A stretch of 64,000 nt of DNA from Thermoanaerobaculia bacterium (GTDB lineage: Bacteria; Acidobacteriota; Thermoanaerobaculia; Multivoradales; Multivoraceae), in contig JAJDUI010000008.1 of the NCBI GenBank assembly GCA_022826745.1, positions 393,283-457,282 on the forward strand, written 5' to 3'. Position numbers and translations under genes: made by a program. A model generated the notes under the pieces. That model saw only the letters and a program-made list of their open reading frames with translations. It was not told the DNA's origin and made no database searches. Below are positions 34,402-42,152 of this stretch, one piece after another; the stretch's first letter is position 1; the number at the start of each line of letters is the position of its first letter.

Positions 34402-34676
34402 CGGTCGGCCTTCCGGTCGTCGCGGGCCAGGTTGCCGAAGCGCGCGAAGCGCAGCACGGCCAGGGTGCCGGTGAAGTTGACCAGGGTGTAGACGATCGCG
34501 AGATCGAGCCACTCGGGCCGCCCGGTGAGGAAGCCGGCGACCGCGATCAGCAGCACCGTCTTCGTTCCGAACATGTTCACGGCCAGGATGCGGTCGAAGA
34601 CGGTGGGGCCGATCGCGGCGCGGGCGAGCGCCAGGAACATCGTCACGACGATCGCCGCCATCCCTGCCAGGTACAT
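34398..34676 (-). CDS. mrpF: Mrp antiporter subunit F
   Basis: 92 residues from the ATG at 34676, which overlaps the mrpE stop (TGATG). Three helices; the signature GPTVFDRILAVNMFGTKTVLLIAV is that of MrpF. The longer open frame upstream is only the antisense/alternate frame of mrpE. Confidence 0.88.
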   Translation of the reverse strand: MYLAGMAAIVVTMFLALARAAIGPTVFDRILAVNMFGTKTVLLIAVAGFLTGRPEWLDLAIVYTLVNFTGTLAVLRFARFGNLARDDRKADR

Positions 34677-35167
34677 CAGTCCGAGGCTCCCTCGATCCGC
34701 AGCACGTCGCGGTCCATCGAGCCGTCCATCACGTCCGCCTCGCTTTCCGCGTCGAGGGCGTAGACCAGCAGTTCGTCGTCCCGTAGGTCCAGGGTGATCG
34801 TCCCGGGCGTGAGCGTGATGAAGTTCGCGTACAGCACCTGGCCGAACGATGTCTTCTGGCTCGCGGGCACGCGCCGGAGCCGGGGGTGGAGTTCGATCCT
34901 CGGCGACAGGATCAGCTTCGTCACGTGGAGGTTCGCCGCCGCGACCTTGACCGCGAAGGCGACCAGGAACCGCGGCAGCCGAAGCCAGGCGGAGGCGCGG
35001 AAGAACTCGAAACCGCCTCCCGCGGCCCGTTCGAGCGCCAGGTAGAGGCGCCAGACGAAGGCTACGGAAACGACGCCGAAGGCGAAGATCAGCCACCCGT
35101 ACAGCGTGTACGGCCCGGAGAGGGCGAGCCAGACCGCCGCCAGTAGCGCGAAGACGCCGAGCCTCAT
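34676..35167 (-). CDS. mrpE: Mrp antiporter subunit E
   Basis: 163 residues from the ATG at 35167. Two N-terminal helices, then the soluble part FLVAFAVKVAAANLHVTKLILSPRIELHP and ANFITLTPGTITLDLRDDELLVYALD, characteristic of MrpE/PhaE. First gene of the antiporter block, 14 bases after the small lipoprotein gene. The operon maintains Na+/pH or proton-motive-force homeostasis. Confidence 0.88.
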   Translation of the reverse strand: MRLGVFALLAAVWLALSGPYTLYGWLIFAFGVVSVAFVWRLYLALERAAGGGFEFFRASAWLRLPRFLVAFAVKVAAANLHVTKLILSPRIELHPRLRRVPASQKTSFGQVLYANFITLTPGTITLDLRDDELLVYALDAESEADVMDGSMDRDVLRIEGASD

Positions 35168-35181
35168 TGCGGCATCAGCCT

Positions 35182-35625
35182 CTAGCCGTCCGCATAGGAC
35201 TGCTTCCCCTTCAGGATGGTCAGGCTCCACTTGCCGGTGGCCCGGATTCGCAGCGTCTTGACGCCCGCTTCAGGGACGAAGAAGGTCGTGATTCCCGACC
35301 AGTCCTCCGCGTTCTGCGAGATGTCGACGGGCGGCCCGATGGCGAACACGCCCCGGTTGCCCTCGACGCTGGCGGTGGCGGTGTGGTCGCCGCCGGCCAT
35401 CTGGAACCGGACCGTGGCGTTGCCCTCGCCCTCGATGCAGCCGACACCGCATGGCTTCGGCGGCGGCGGGGGCGCCGGCGGCTTCCAGGCCGGACGTTCG
35501 ACTGTCGGTTCGGCGGCCTGCGCGGCGGGCTCGGCGCCGCCGTCCGCGCATCCGGCGAAGCCGAGCGCCAGGCATCCGGCGAGCATCCAGGTGCTCGCCG
35601 CGTCGAGCGGGAACGGTCGCTTCAC
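35182..35625 (-). CDS. small lipoprotein of unknown function
   Basis: 147 residues. The signal ends in a lipobox, ALGFAGC, so the protein is lipidated at Cys26 or so. A Pro-rich linker (WKPPAPPPPPKP) leads to a beta-rich domain (ATVRFQMAGGDHTATASVEGNRG, then TLRIRATGKWSLTILK) that may be a small sandwich, similar in feel to pre-peptidase C-terminal domains. It sits between the S9 peptidase (four-base overlap) and mrpE, so it is transcribed with them. No function can be assigned. Confidence 0.75.
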   Translation of the reverse strand: MKRPFPLDAASTWMLAGCLALGFAGCADGGAEPAAQAAEPTVERPAWKPPAPPPPPKPCGVGCIEGEGNATVRFQMAGGDHTATASVEGNRGVFAIGPPVDISQNAEDWSGITTFFVPEAGVKTLRIRATGKWSLTILKGKQSYADG

Positions 35626-37853
35626 TCCCCGCCGCCCGTTGCCTCGGTTTCCGGTGTGTCGCCTTTCCCGTCCTCGTCGTCGCCGCTGTCGGCCCAGGGG
35701 AGCCAGGCGGCGTAGTCGATCTCATGCGGCGGCGGCTCGCCGCCGGGGCCCTTGAGGTAGTGCTCCATCCAGCGCAGGGTGCGGAGCATGTAGTCGAGAC
35801 GGGCCGCCGAGCGCCGGTTGCCGTGGCCCTCGCCAGGGTAGAGGACCAGCCGCACCGGCGCCTGGCCAAGGTTCTTCAGGTGCCGGTGCAACTCGAGCGA
35901 CTGGCTGGGATGGACCCGGGGGTCCTCCTTGCCATGCAGGATCAGGGTCGGCGTGCGGTTGCGCTTGACGTAGTAGATCGGGCTGCTCTTCTCGAAGTAG
36001 TCCCAGTCGTCCCAGAGCGTCGTGAGGTGATGGACCAGCTCCATCTCCATCGGAATGTCCGTCGTCCCCAGCTTGGAGATGTTGTTCGAGATGCCGACGA
36101 AGGGAATCGCCGCGGCGAAGCGGTCGGAGTAGTAGGTGGCGCCCCAGGCCGACGCGTAGCCGCCGTAGGAGCCGCCTGTGATGCCGACCCGGTCCCGATC
36201 GACGAGGCCGATCTCGATCAGATGGTCGACCGCGACGATCAGGTCGTCGAACTCGGGGCCGGCGGCCGCGTGCTGGCCGAGCTTCGAGAACTCGACGCCG
36301 CGCCCCGTGCTGCCGCGGTAGTTCGGGTAGAAGGAGGCGAAGCCTCGCGCCGCGGCGACCTGCGCGAAGTTCGAGTAGCTGGTCAGCCAGCCGTTGCTGT
36401 GGTGGCTCTCCGGGCCGCCGTGGACGAACAGGATCAGCGGATAACGCCGGCCCTCCTCGTAGTCGAGCGGGTAGATCAGCAGCCCCTCGAGCGCCAGCCC
36501 GTCCGGCGCCTTGTGCCGGACGACCTCCTGGCGGGCCAGGTCGATGTCGTCGAGCCAGGGATTCGAATTCGTCATGCGCACCGGCGGCGCCCGCGGTTCC
36601 GCCGGGTCGTAGCGGTAGATCTCCCGCGGATGGTCGGGGCTGTCCGCGACCAGCGCCGCCGCGCCGCCATCGCGTGGCAGGCTGAAGCCGAGGCTGATCG
36701 GGCCGCCCGGTTCGACCAGCGTCTCCGCTTCCCCCGAGGTCGACACCCTGCCCAGGGTGCTCCAGACGCCGACGGAGGCGGCGTACAGGAGGTTTTCGTC
36801 GTCCTCCCAGGCGAACGAGGCGACGTGGCCCTCGAGCTCCGGCAGCAGGTCGCTGAAGCCGCCTTCGCTGCCCACGAGCATCAGTCTGCCGGCGGCCGGG
36901 TCGTGTTGATCGGCGACCGAGACGGCGGCGACCTGCTCGCCGTTCGGGCTGAACCCGACCTGGCCGAGCTTGCCGATCGCGTCGACCTTCGAGACCACGG
37001 GGAAGCCGTTCGTCGATGCGTCCACGATCACGACCGACTTGCTCGTGTAGGAGTCGTCGATCAGGGCGGTCGGCGTTGTGATCGCTGCGAGGCGTTCGCC
37101 GGTCGGGCTCCAGACGGCGGAGATGACGTGCCCGTCTACCGACTCGACCAGGACGGGCTTCGACTCGTCGTCGCTTCGGTCCGCATCGAGCGCGGGAACG
37201 TCCGCGACCCAGAGCCGCACAAGAGGCCGGTCCTCCTCATAGATCTCCTGGTTGAACCCCTTCTCGCGGAGCGTCTTCAGCTCCTTGTTCGTCTCCTCGC
37301 GGGCCAGGAAGGCGACCCGGCTGCCGTCCGGCGACAGCAGGTAGGAGCCGACGCCGTTCGGGTGCTCGACCAGCCTGCGGCTCTCTCCGCCGCCGACCGG
37401 GATGCCGTAGAGGGTAGAGGCCTTGTCCGAGCCGCGCCGCGAGGTGAAGAGGATCTCGTCGTTGCCGCGGAAGGTGGGCCGGCCCACGTTCACCGAGCCG
37501 GCGATGAAGGGCCGGGAGGACCCGGGCTCCGCCATGTCGAGCACGTGCAACTCGGTCCAGGAGCCGCCGCTGTCCTCGTCCAGCGGCCGCCGCGGCACGC
37601 TCAGCAGGTAGGCGGCCAGACTGCCGTCCGGTGACACCGCGACCGTGCCGACGCTGCGCAGGCTGGCGATGTGGTGCGGCTCGATGGGGTTCGTCTCCTG
37701 CGCCGTGACCGTGGCCGGCGCCGCCAGCACGACCATGACGGCGACGGCCCGTCCGACGCTGGGTGCGCGGGTCTTCTGACCCGCTGCCGCCGAAGGCGGC
37801 TGGGAAACGCGCCGGCCGGAGGCCGGCTCCATGTGGACGATGTTCCGGTTCAT
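35622..37853 (-). CDS. exported S9-family (prolyl oligopeptidase/DPP-like) peptidase
   Basis: 743 residues from the ATG at 37853, chosen for its GGAGAGAGG ribosome site. Beta-propeller (TVAVSPDGSLAAYLLS, WSPTGERLAAITT, FSPNGEQVAAVSV), then the alpha/beta hydrolase domain with nucleophile elbow GITGGSYGGYASAWG, Asp in LHGKEDPRVHPSQS and His in YPGEGHGNRR. It cleaves peptides after Pro or Ala, or acyl-aminoacyl ends, probably in the periplasm. The N-terminus is odd: residues 8-33 (EPASGRRVSQPPSAAAGQ...) are encoded by a REP-like palindrome cluster, and the hydrophobic signal (VGRAVAVMVVLAAPATVTAQ) follows only afterwards. The functional start could be a later codon. Confidence 0.87.
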   Translation of the reverse strand: MNRNIVHMEPASGRRVSQPPSAAAGQKTRAPSVGRAVAVMVVLAAPATVTAQETNPIEPHHIASLRSVGTVAVSPDGSLAAYLLSVPRRPLDEDSGGSWTELHVLDMAEPGSSRPFIAGSVNVGRPTFRGNDEILFTSRRGSDKASTLYGIPVGGGESRRLVEHPNGVGSYLLSPDGSRVAFLAREETNKELKTLREKGFNQEIYEEDRPLVRLWVADVPALDADRSDDESKPVLVESVDGHVISAVWSPTGERLAAITTPTALIDDSYTSKSVVIVDASTNGFPVVSKVDAIGKLGQVGFSPNGEQVAAVSVADQHDPAAGRLMLVGSEGGFSDLLPELEGHVASFAWEDDENLLYAASVGVWSTLGRVSTSGEAETLVEPGGPISLGFSLPRDGGAAALVADSPDHPREIYRYDPAEPRAPPVRMTNSNPWLDDIDLARQEVVRHKAPDGLALEGLLIYPLDYEEGRRYPLILFVHGGPESHHSNGWLTSYSNFAQVAAARGFASFYPNYRGSTGRGVEFSKLGQHAAAGPEFDDLIVAVDHLIEIGLVDRDRVGITGGSYGGYASAWGATYYSDRFAAAIPFVGISNNISKLGTTDIPMEMELVHHLTTLWDDWDYFEKSSPIYYVKRNRTPTLILHGKEDPRVHPSQSLELHRHLKNLGQAPVRLVLYPGEGHGNRRSAARLDYMLRTLRWMEHYLKGPGGEPPPHEIDYAAWLPWADSGDDEDGKGDTPETEATGGGE
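37759..37828 (+). repeat. REP-like palindrome cluster inside the S9 peptidase signal region, member 3
   Basis: Three hairpins in tandem: GCGGGTC-TTCT-GACCCGC after the family lead CTGGGTGC, then GCCGCC-GAA-GGCGGC at 37786-37800, then GCCGGCC-GGA-GGCCGGC. The first has the same TTCT loop as member 1 at 8851 but different, still complementary, arms. Confidence 0.7.
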
Positions 37854-37866
37854 GGCCTCTCTCCTG

Positions 37867-38901
37867 TCATTGGACCGCCGCGGCCTGCCGCTGTTCGAGC
37901 GCCACCAGCCGTTCCCGGATGTCGGGCGACAGCTTGACGCCCAGGTGCGTGATCGTATCCGCCGCCATGGCGATTCCGACCTCGCAGCAGGTGCGGATCG
38001 GCAGGTCCCGCAGCAGGCCGTAGAGGAAACCGGCGGCGAAGCAGTCGCCGGCGCCGGTCGTGTCGACGACGTCGACCCGGTGCGCCGGAACACGGTGGAC
38101 TTCGTCGCCCCGGCGCACCCAGGCGCCGCGTACACCGTCCTTGACCGCGACCACTTCAATCGTCCTGGCCAGCTCGCGGGCCGCGGCCTCCGGCCCGAGA
38201 CCGGTCATCATCCGCGCCTCTTCGGCGTTGGCGAACAGGATGTCGAAGCCGTGCTCCTTGTGCCGCATGAGGTGATCGCGCGAGCGGCCGACCGCGAACG
38301 GGTCGGCGAGATCGATGGCCAGCCTGGCGCCGACGCGGCGGGCGACCGCGATCGCGTGTTCGATCGCGTCGATCTGGTTCGGCGTGTCCCAGATGTAACC
38401 GGTCGTGAAGAAGATCCGCGATCGCCGGATGTCGTCCTCGGGCACGTGCTCCGGGCGGTACTGCCGGCACACGCCCAGGTGCGTGTTCATCGTCCGTTCG
38501 CCGTCGGGAGTCACCAGGACGACCGACGTGCCGGTGACTCCGTCGATGTGGGCCAGCCGGTTCCGGACCCGGCTCGCGTTCAGACCACGCTCGAACAGGC
38601 GGCCGGTGTCGTCGGCGGCGACCGCCGAGCTGTAGCTGGTGGCCACGCCCAGCAGGGACGCGGCGCGCAGCACGTTGGCGCAGGAGCCGCCGGCCTCGAT
38701 CTCCGGCTGCAGGACTTCGCCGTCGCGGTTCAGCACGTGATCGAGGATCGCCTCCTGCTCCCCGGCGGTGACGAGCTTCATGATCCCCTTGTCGAGGCCC
38801 ATCTCGTCCAGGTGCCGGTCCTCTACCCGCACCAGCAGGTCGAGGATCGCGTTCTCGATTCCGACCAGTTCCGGGTCGGCTGCCCGCGGCGGCTCCGCCA
38901 C
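37867..38901 (-). CDS. PfkB-family carbohydrate/nucleoside kinase (adenosine-kinase-like)
   Basis: 344 residues. PfkB signature 1 region GGSCANVLRAASLLG and signature 2 DTTGAGDCFAAGFLYGL with the catalytic Asp and anion hole GAGD. The N-terminus VGIENAILDLLVRVED and FANAEEARMMTG fit the adenosine kinase/ribokinase branch. It phosphorylates a sugar or nucleoside with ATP in the cytosol; adenosine is the most likely guess. Six bases separate it from the acyl-CoA-ligase-like gene upstream and 13 from the S9 peptidase gene downstream. Confidence 0.85.
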   Translation of the reverse strand: MAEPPRAADPELVGIENAILDLLVRVEDRHLDEMGLDKGIMKLVTAGEQEAILDHVLNRDGEVLQPEIEAGGSCANVLRAASLLGVATSYSSAVAADDTGRLFERGLNASRVRNRLAHIDGVTGTSVVLVTPDGERTMNTHLGVCRQYRPEHVPEDDIRRSRIFFTTGYIWDTPNQIDAIEHAIAVARRVGARLAIDLADPFAVGRSRDHLMRHKEHGFDILFANAEEARMMTGLGPEAAARELARTIEVVAVKDGVRGAWVRRGDEVHRVPAHRVDVVDTTGAGDCFAAGFLYGLLRDLPIRTCCEVGIAMAADTITHLGVKLSPDIRERLVALEQRQAAAVQ

Positions 38902-38907
38902 GGCGGG

Positions 38908-40437
38908 CTACTGGTCTCCCCAGCGGTCCTTGACCGCGGCGCGGTCGACGTGGTCGCCGCTCCGCGGCAACTCGCTGGTGAAGATGACGTCGCGGGGCCG
39001 CTTGAACCGGGCGATCCGGGAACCGACGTGCTCGCGGACCGACTCCTGGTCGAGACCGGCGTCGGCATCGGCCTCTACCACGGCGCGGATCGCCTCGCCC
39101 CAGCGATCGTCGCTGACCCCGAAGACGCATGCCGCGCGCACGGCGTCGAGTTCGAGGATGGCGGCCTCGACCTCGGCGGGATAGACGTTCTCGCCGCCGG
39201 GCTTGATCAGTTCCTTCTCCGGCTTACGGGCGACGTAGAAGAGATTGCCTTCCTCGTCGAAGCGGCCGATGTCGCCGGTGTGGTGCCAGCCGCCCCGGAA
39301 GGTGTGGGCGGTCACGTCAGGCTGCCCGTCGTAGCCCAGGAAGACCAGCGGTCCGCGGACGACGATCTCGCCGTCCTCGCCGGCCGGCACCTCGCGTTCG
39401 TCGTCGTCGACCAGGCGGACGCTGCAGAGTTCGGCCGCCTTGCCGGCGCAGCCGAGCCGTTCGCGGGCGTTCTGGATCGTGACGAATCCGCTCGTCTCGC
39501 ACTGCCCGAAGCCGGCCCAGAAGGTGGCGTCCGTCTCGTCGTGCAGCCGCTGCATCGTGTCCGGCGAGTCCAGGCCGGTCACGTGCCGGAGGCTGGGCAG
39601 GCGGCTCCTGGCTTCGGCCGCCGCGTCGAGCAGGGTCGTGAGCACCGGCGGGAAGTCGCTGATCATCGTAATCGCATAGCGGTCGATCAGTTCGACGGCC
39701 TGTGCCGGGTCATACTTCGCGGTGACGACGTTGGCGCCGCCGGCGTGGAAGACGCTCAGCAGGTGGCCGAGCGCCGCGATGTGGAAGAGCGGCAGCGCGA
39801 CCAGGTTGCGGTCGGTGCCGTCCAGCCCGAGCGACGCGATCTCCTGCAGGTTGGCCCAGACCAGGTTCGAGTGGCTGAGCAGGGCGCCGCGGGGGATCAC
39901 GTCGACGGCGGCGGTCGCGATGACGGCGAAGGGCTCGGCGGCGGCGACGTCTGGCCGCGGCAGGTCCGCCGCCGCGCCGGCGCCGGTGTAGAGCGAGTCC
40001 AGCGAGGCGTAGCCGTCCGCCGCATCGTCGCCGAACTGGAACCAGTGCGGGATCGCCTCGTCGCCGGGGCCGCCCGGCACCGCGTCGAGGAAGTCCGCGC
40101 CGACGACGAAAGCCCGCGGCTTCGCCCGCTCGCGAACGAGCATCTCGATCTCGCCCGGCTGCAGCCGCCAGTTGATCGGGTAGACGACGATGCCCTGGCG
40201 GGCGCAGGCGAAGTAGAGCTCCACGTAGGCCGCCGAGTTCTGCGCCAGCACGGCGAGCCGGTCCCCGGCCTCGAGTCCGAGTCCGTCGAGGCCCCCGGCC
40301 AGCGCGTCGACCCGCCGCCGCAGTTCCGCGAAGCTCCGTTCTTCGCCGTCCTCCGTGACGATGGCGAGCCGGTCGCCGAACGCCGTCGCGTTGCGGACGA
40401 GAACGTCGTAGAGCGTGAAGTTCTGAACGCTGGACAC
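38908..40437 (-). CDS. acyl-CoA synthetase-like adenylating enzyme with degenerate core motifs
   Basis: 509 residues of the ANL superfamily. Substrate/adenylate motifs survive: GFGQCETSGF (A5), HTGDIGRFDEEGNLFYVARKPEKELIKPGGENVYPAEVE (A7-A8). Two hallmarks do not. The P-loop A3 motif, normally (Y)TSGTTGxPKG, is ATAAVDVIPRG (174-184). The C-terminal A10 segment, normally GKxxR, is GDHVDR (494-499), replacing the lysine that drives adenylation with His. The enzyme may use a different chemistry, act only as thioesterifying half, or be inactive. It starts the long minus-strand run towards the antiporter genes and is next to the left copy of the inverted repeat. Confidence 0.82.
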   Translation of the reverse strand: MSSVQNFTLYDVLVRNATAFGDRLAIVTEDGEERSFAELRRRVDALAGGLDGLGLEAGDRLAVLAQNSAAYVELYFACARQGIVVYPINWRLQPGEIEMLVRERAKPRAFVVGADFLDAVPGGPGDEAIPHWFQFGDDAADGYASLDSLYTGAGAAADLPRPDVAAAEPFAVIATAAVDVIPRGALLSHSNLVWANLQEIASLGLDGTDRNLVALPLFHIAALGHLLSVFHAGGANVVTAKYDPAQAVELIDRYAITMISDFPPVLTTLLDAAAEARSRLPSLRHVTGLDSPDTMQRLHDETDATFWAGFGQCETSGFVTIQNARERLGCAGKAAELCSVRLVDDDEREVPAGEDGEIVVRGPLVFLGYDGQPDVTAHTFRGGWHHTGDIGRFDEEGNLFYVARKPEKELIKPGGENVYPAEVEAAILELDAVRAACVFGVSDDRWGEAIRAVVEADADAGLDQESVREHVGSRIARFKRPRDVIFTSELPRSGDHVDRAAVKDRWGDQ

Positions 40438-40519
40438 GGTGGACGGGGCTTCTGCGGAGGCGAACCGGCGCGCACTTTATCAACGGCGATGCGGTGCCTG
40501 TGTGGCGGCGTCGGTGTTG

Positions 40520-40702
40520 ACCCGCCCGCGCGAAGCCGGGGGAGGGGGTCCCGGACGGCCGCTCGCGCTTTCCTGGTTCGGGGGGTGCCGGCGCTCGCTT
40601 CGGTCGCCTGCGCTCCGGGAGGGCGTCGCTAGATGAAGGCTCTACGGCAGTCGCTTGGCTCCAGCCCGCCGGGACCCCCTCCCCCGGCTCCGCGCGGGCT
40701 GG
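40520..40702 (+). repeat. MITE-like element, left copy, with 30-bp terminal inverted repeats
   Basis: The ends at 40525-40554 and 40669-40698 are inverted repeats with 29 of 30 matching bases (core GGGGGAGGGGGTCCCGG). A nested hairpin CCAGCCCG/CGGGCTGG lies at 40661-40668 and 40695-40702. The inner part (GGCGCTCGCTTCGGTCGCC, CTCCGGGAGGGCGTCGCTAGA, CTCTACGGCAGTCGCTTGGC) recurs in inverted orientation at 41954-42137. With the start region of the neighbouring gene this accounts for the gene-free stretch 40438-40753. It contains no credible open frame of its own. Confidence 0.85.
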
Positions 40703-40753
40703 ACGCTGCGGCGCTAGGCTACGAGGTCTGAGTTGCGGGGAGGAGGGGCGCGC

Positions 40754-41812
40754 ATGCAGAGGTGCGGTCGTGGGTTAGTGGCTGGGTGCATTGCCCTGCT
40801 GGTTGGCGGGGCGGTGCCTGCGCATGCCTGGAACGACTTCGGCCATGAACTCATTGCCCGGATCGCGTGGCAGGAGCTCGAGCCGGAGGTCCGCAGCCGT
40901 GTCCTGGCGTTGTTCCGGGAGGCGCCCAGGGACAGCCTGATGCATTGCCTCGATCTGAACCAGGACCGCCGTCGTGGCTGCGGTCGGTTCGCGTATCGCC
41001 TGGGGGATGCCGAGACTGCCGAAGACGGCGACCGCATCCTGTTCGAGCGGGCCGCCTACTGGCCCGATCTCGCGCGCCAGCTCGAGAAGTACAACCGCCC
41101 GACCTGGCACTACATCGGCTGGACCTGGCGCCAGGGGGCCGACGGATCGGCTCACGACACCGATCTGCCCGTGGCCGAGCCGAACGCCGTGAGCCAGTTG
41201 GTCGAACTTGCGCGCTCCGTCGCCGATACGTCCGGCCGCGCGGACAAACGCGCCATCCACCTGGCCTGGATCTTCCACCTCGTCGGCGACGTCCACCAGC
41301 CCCTCCACGCCGCGTCCCGGGTCACCGACCGCCGGGACGAACGCGAAGGCGACCGTGGCGGCAACGGTTTCGGTCTGGACGAGTGGAACCGCAACCTCCA
41401 CGCCTTCTGGGACGGCGCCCTCGACGGCCGGTTCCGGGCCGACTACCGGCAGCAAGCGCTGGCGAAACTCAGCTCCGAATCCAACCGGCCGCCGCCCGAT
41501 CAGTTCTGGAGGTACTTCGGAGAGGCCCGCGACCGCGAGTACGAGACCCACAAGAACCGGATCGCCGCCGAAGCCCGCTCTCGCCACCCCTTCGACGACG
41601 CCGTCCGCGCCAGCCTCAAGTCCGGCGACTTCGAAGCCTGGGCCCACGAGTCGAACCAGATCGTCCGCAACACCTTGTATCCGCCCGACCTCAACCGCGG
41701 CGAAGCCCCTCCCGCCGCCTACGCCGACCTCGCGTACGACATCTCCCTGCAGCGCGCCGCCCTCGCCGGCTACCGCCTCGCCGACCTGCTTACGAAGCTC
41801 CTGGGCGAGTAG
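40754..41812 (+). CDS. exported S1/P1-type zinc nuclease
   Basis: 352 residues from the ATG at 40754, preceded by AGGAGG seven bases or so upstream; a TTG at 40733 is an alternative. Signal peptide ends PAHA, so Trp of AWNDFGHELIA becomes the mature N-terminus, as required for the trinuclear zinc site of P1 nuclease. Other ligands: HYIGW, IFHLVGDVHQPLHAA, GGNGFGLDEWNRNLHAFWDGAL. It degrades single-stranded DNA/RNA or 3'-nucleotides outside the cytosol, for nutrient phosphate or as a toxin-like secreted nuclease. It is the only gene between two inverted copies of a MITE-like element, which suggests a cassette. Confidence 0.9.
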   Translation: MQRCGRGLVAGCIALLVGGAVPAHAWNDFGHELIARIAWQELEPEVRSRVLALFREAPRDSLMHCLDLNQDRRRGCGRFAYRLGDAETAEDGDRILFERAAYWPDLARQLEKYNRPTWHYIGWTWRQGADGSAHDTDLPVAEPNAVSQLVELARSVADTSGRADKRAIHLAWIFHLVGDVHQPLHAASRVTDRRDEREGDRGGNGFGLDEWNRNLHAFWDGALDGRFRADYRQQALAKLSSESNRPPPDQFWRYFGEARDREYETHKNRIAAEARSRHPFDDAVRASLKSGDFEAWAHESNQIVRNTLYPPDLNRGEAPPAAYADLAYDISLQRAALAGYRLADLLTKLLGE

Positions 41813-41874
41813 ACGGTGAGGCCCTCGGCCTCCCGCGTTTTCTCGTGCGTCGACGCTCCGCGCCGTCCGCCGAA

Positions 41875-41902
41875 GGCCGGCGAGGGCGCCGGCGCACCCA
41901 GT
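41875..41902 (-). repeat. REP-like palindrome, member 4
   Basis: GGCCGGCGAGGGCGCCGGC followed by GCACCCAGT; the reverse complement gives the family lead ACTGGGTGCGCCGGC. It lies downstream of the nuclease gene, before the right MITE-like copy. Confidence 0.68.
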
Positions 41903-41953
41903 GTGGGGCGTCTACACGTGTCGCAGTAGCACCGTCACGAGCGGCAACGACCT

Positions 41954-42137
41954 CCAGCCCGCGTGGGTCCAGGGGAGGGGGTCCCGGCGGGCTGGAGCCA
42001 AGCGACTGCCGTAGAGCCTACGTCTAGCGACGCCCTCCCGGAGCGCCGGCGACCGAAGCGAGCGCCAGACCCCCAGTTCACCAAGCGGGCGTGAGCGTCC
42101 GTCCGGGACCCCCTCCCCTGGACCCACGCGGGCGGGT
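41954..42137 (-). repeat. MITE-like element, right copy, inverted relative to the left copy
   Basis: Terminal inverted repeats 41958-41987 and 42103-42132 are perfect over 30 bases (ends CCCGCGTGGGTCCAGGGG). They differ from those of the left copy at the same internal positions on both arms. Nested CCAGCCCG/CGGGCTGG lies at 41954-41961 and 41988-41995. Its orientation is opposite to the left copy, so the same end of each faces the nuclease gene. It accounts for most of the gene-free stretch 41813-42152. Confidence 0.85.
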
Positions 42138-42152
42138 GCAAGCCGACGCCCG

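Noticed and set aside
37831..40632. A 933-codon plus-strand open frame opposite the PfkB and acyl-CoA ligase genes
   Set aside because: It is the antisense of two genes with clear family motifs on the minus strand, and its protein is Arg/Asp/Val-rich with no recognisable domain. High-GC DNA produces such long shadows.
40439..40636. Short open frame over the left MITE-like copy as a gene
   Set aside because: The related frame in the right copy is not kept as protein. The shared signal is the DNA palindrome, not the translation.
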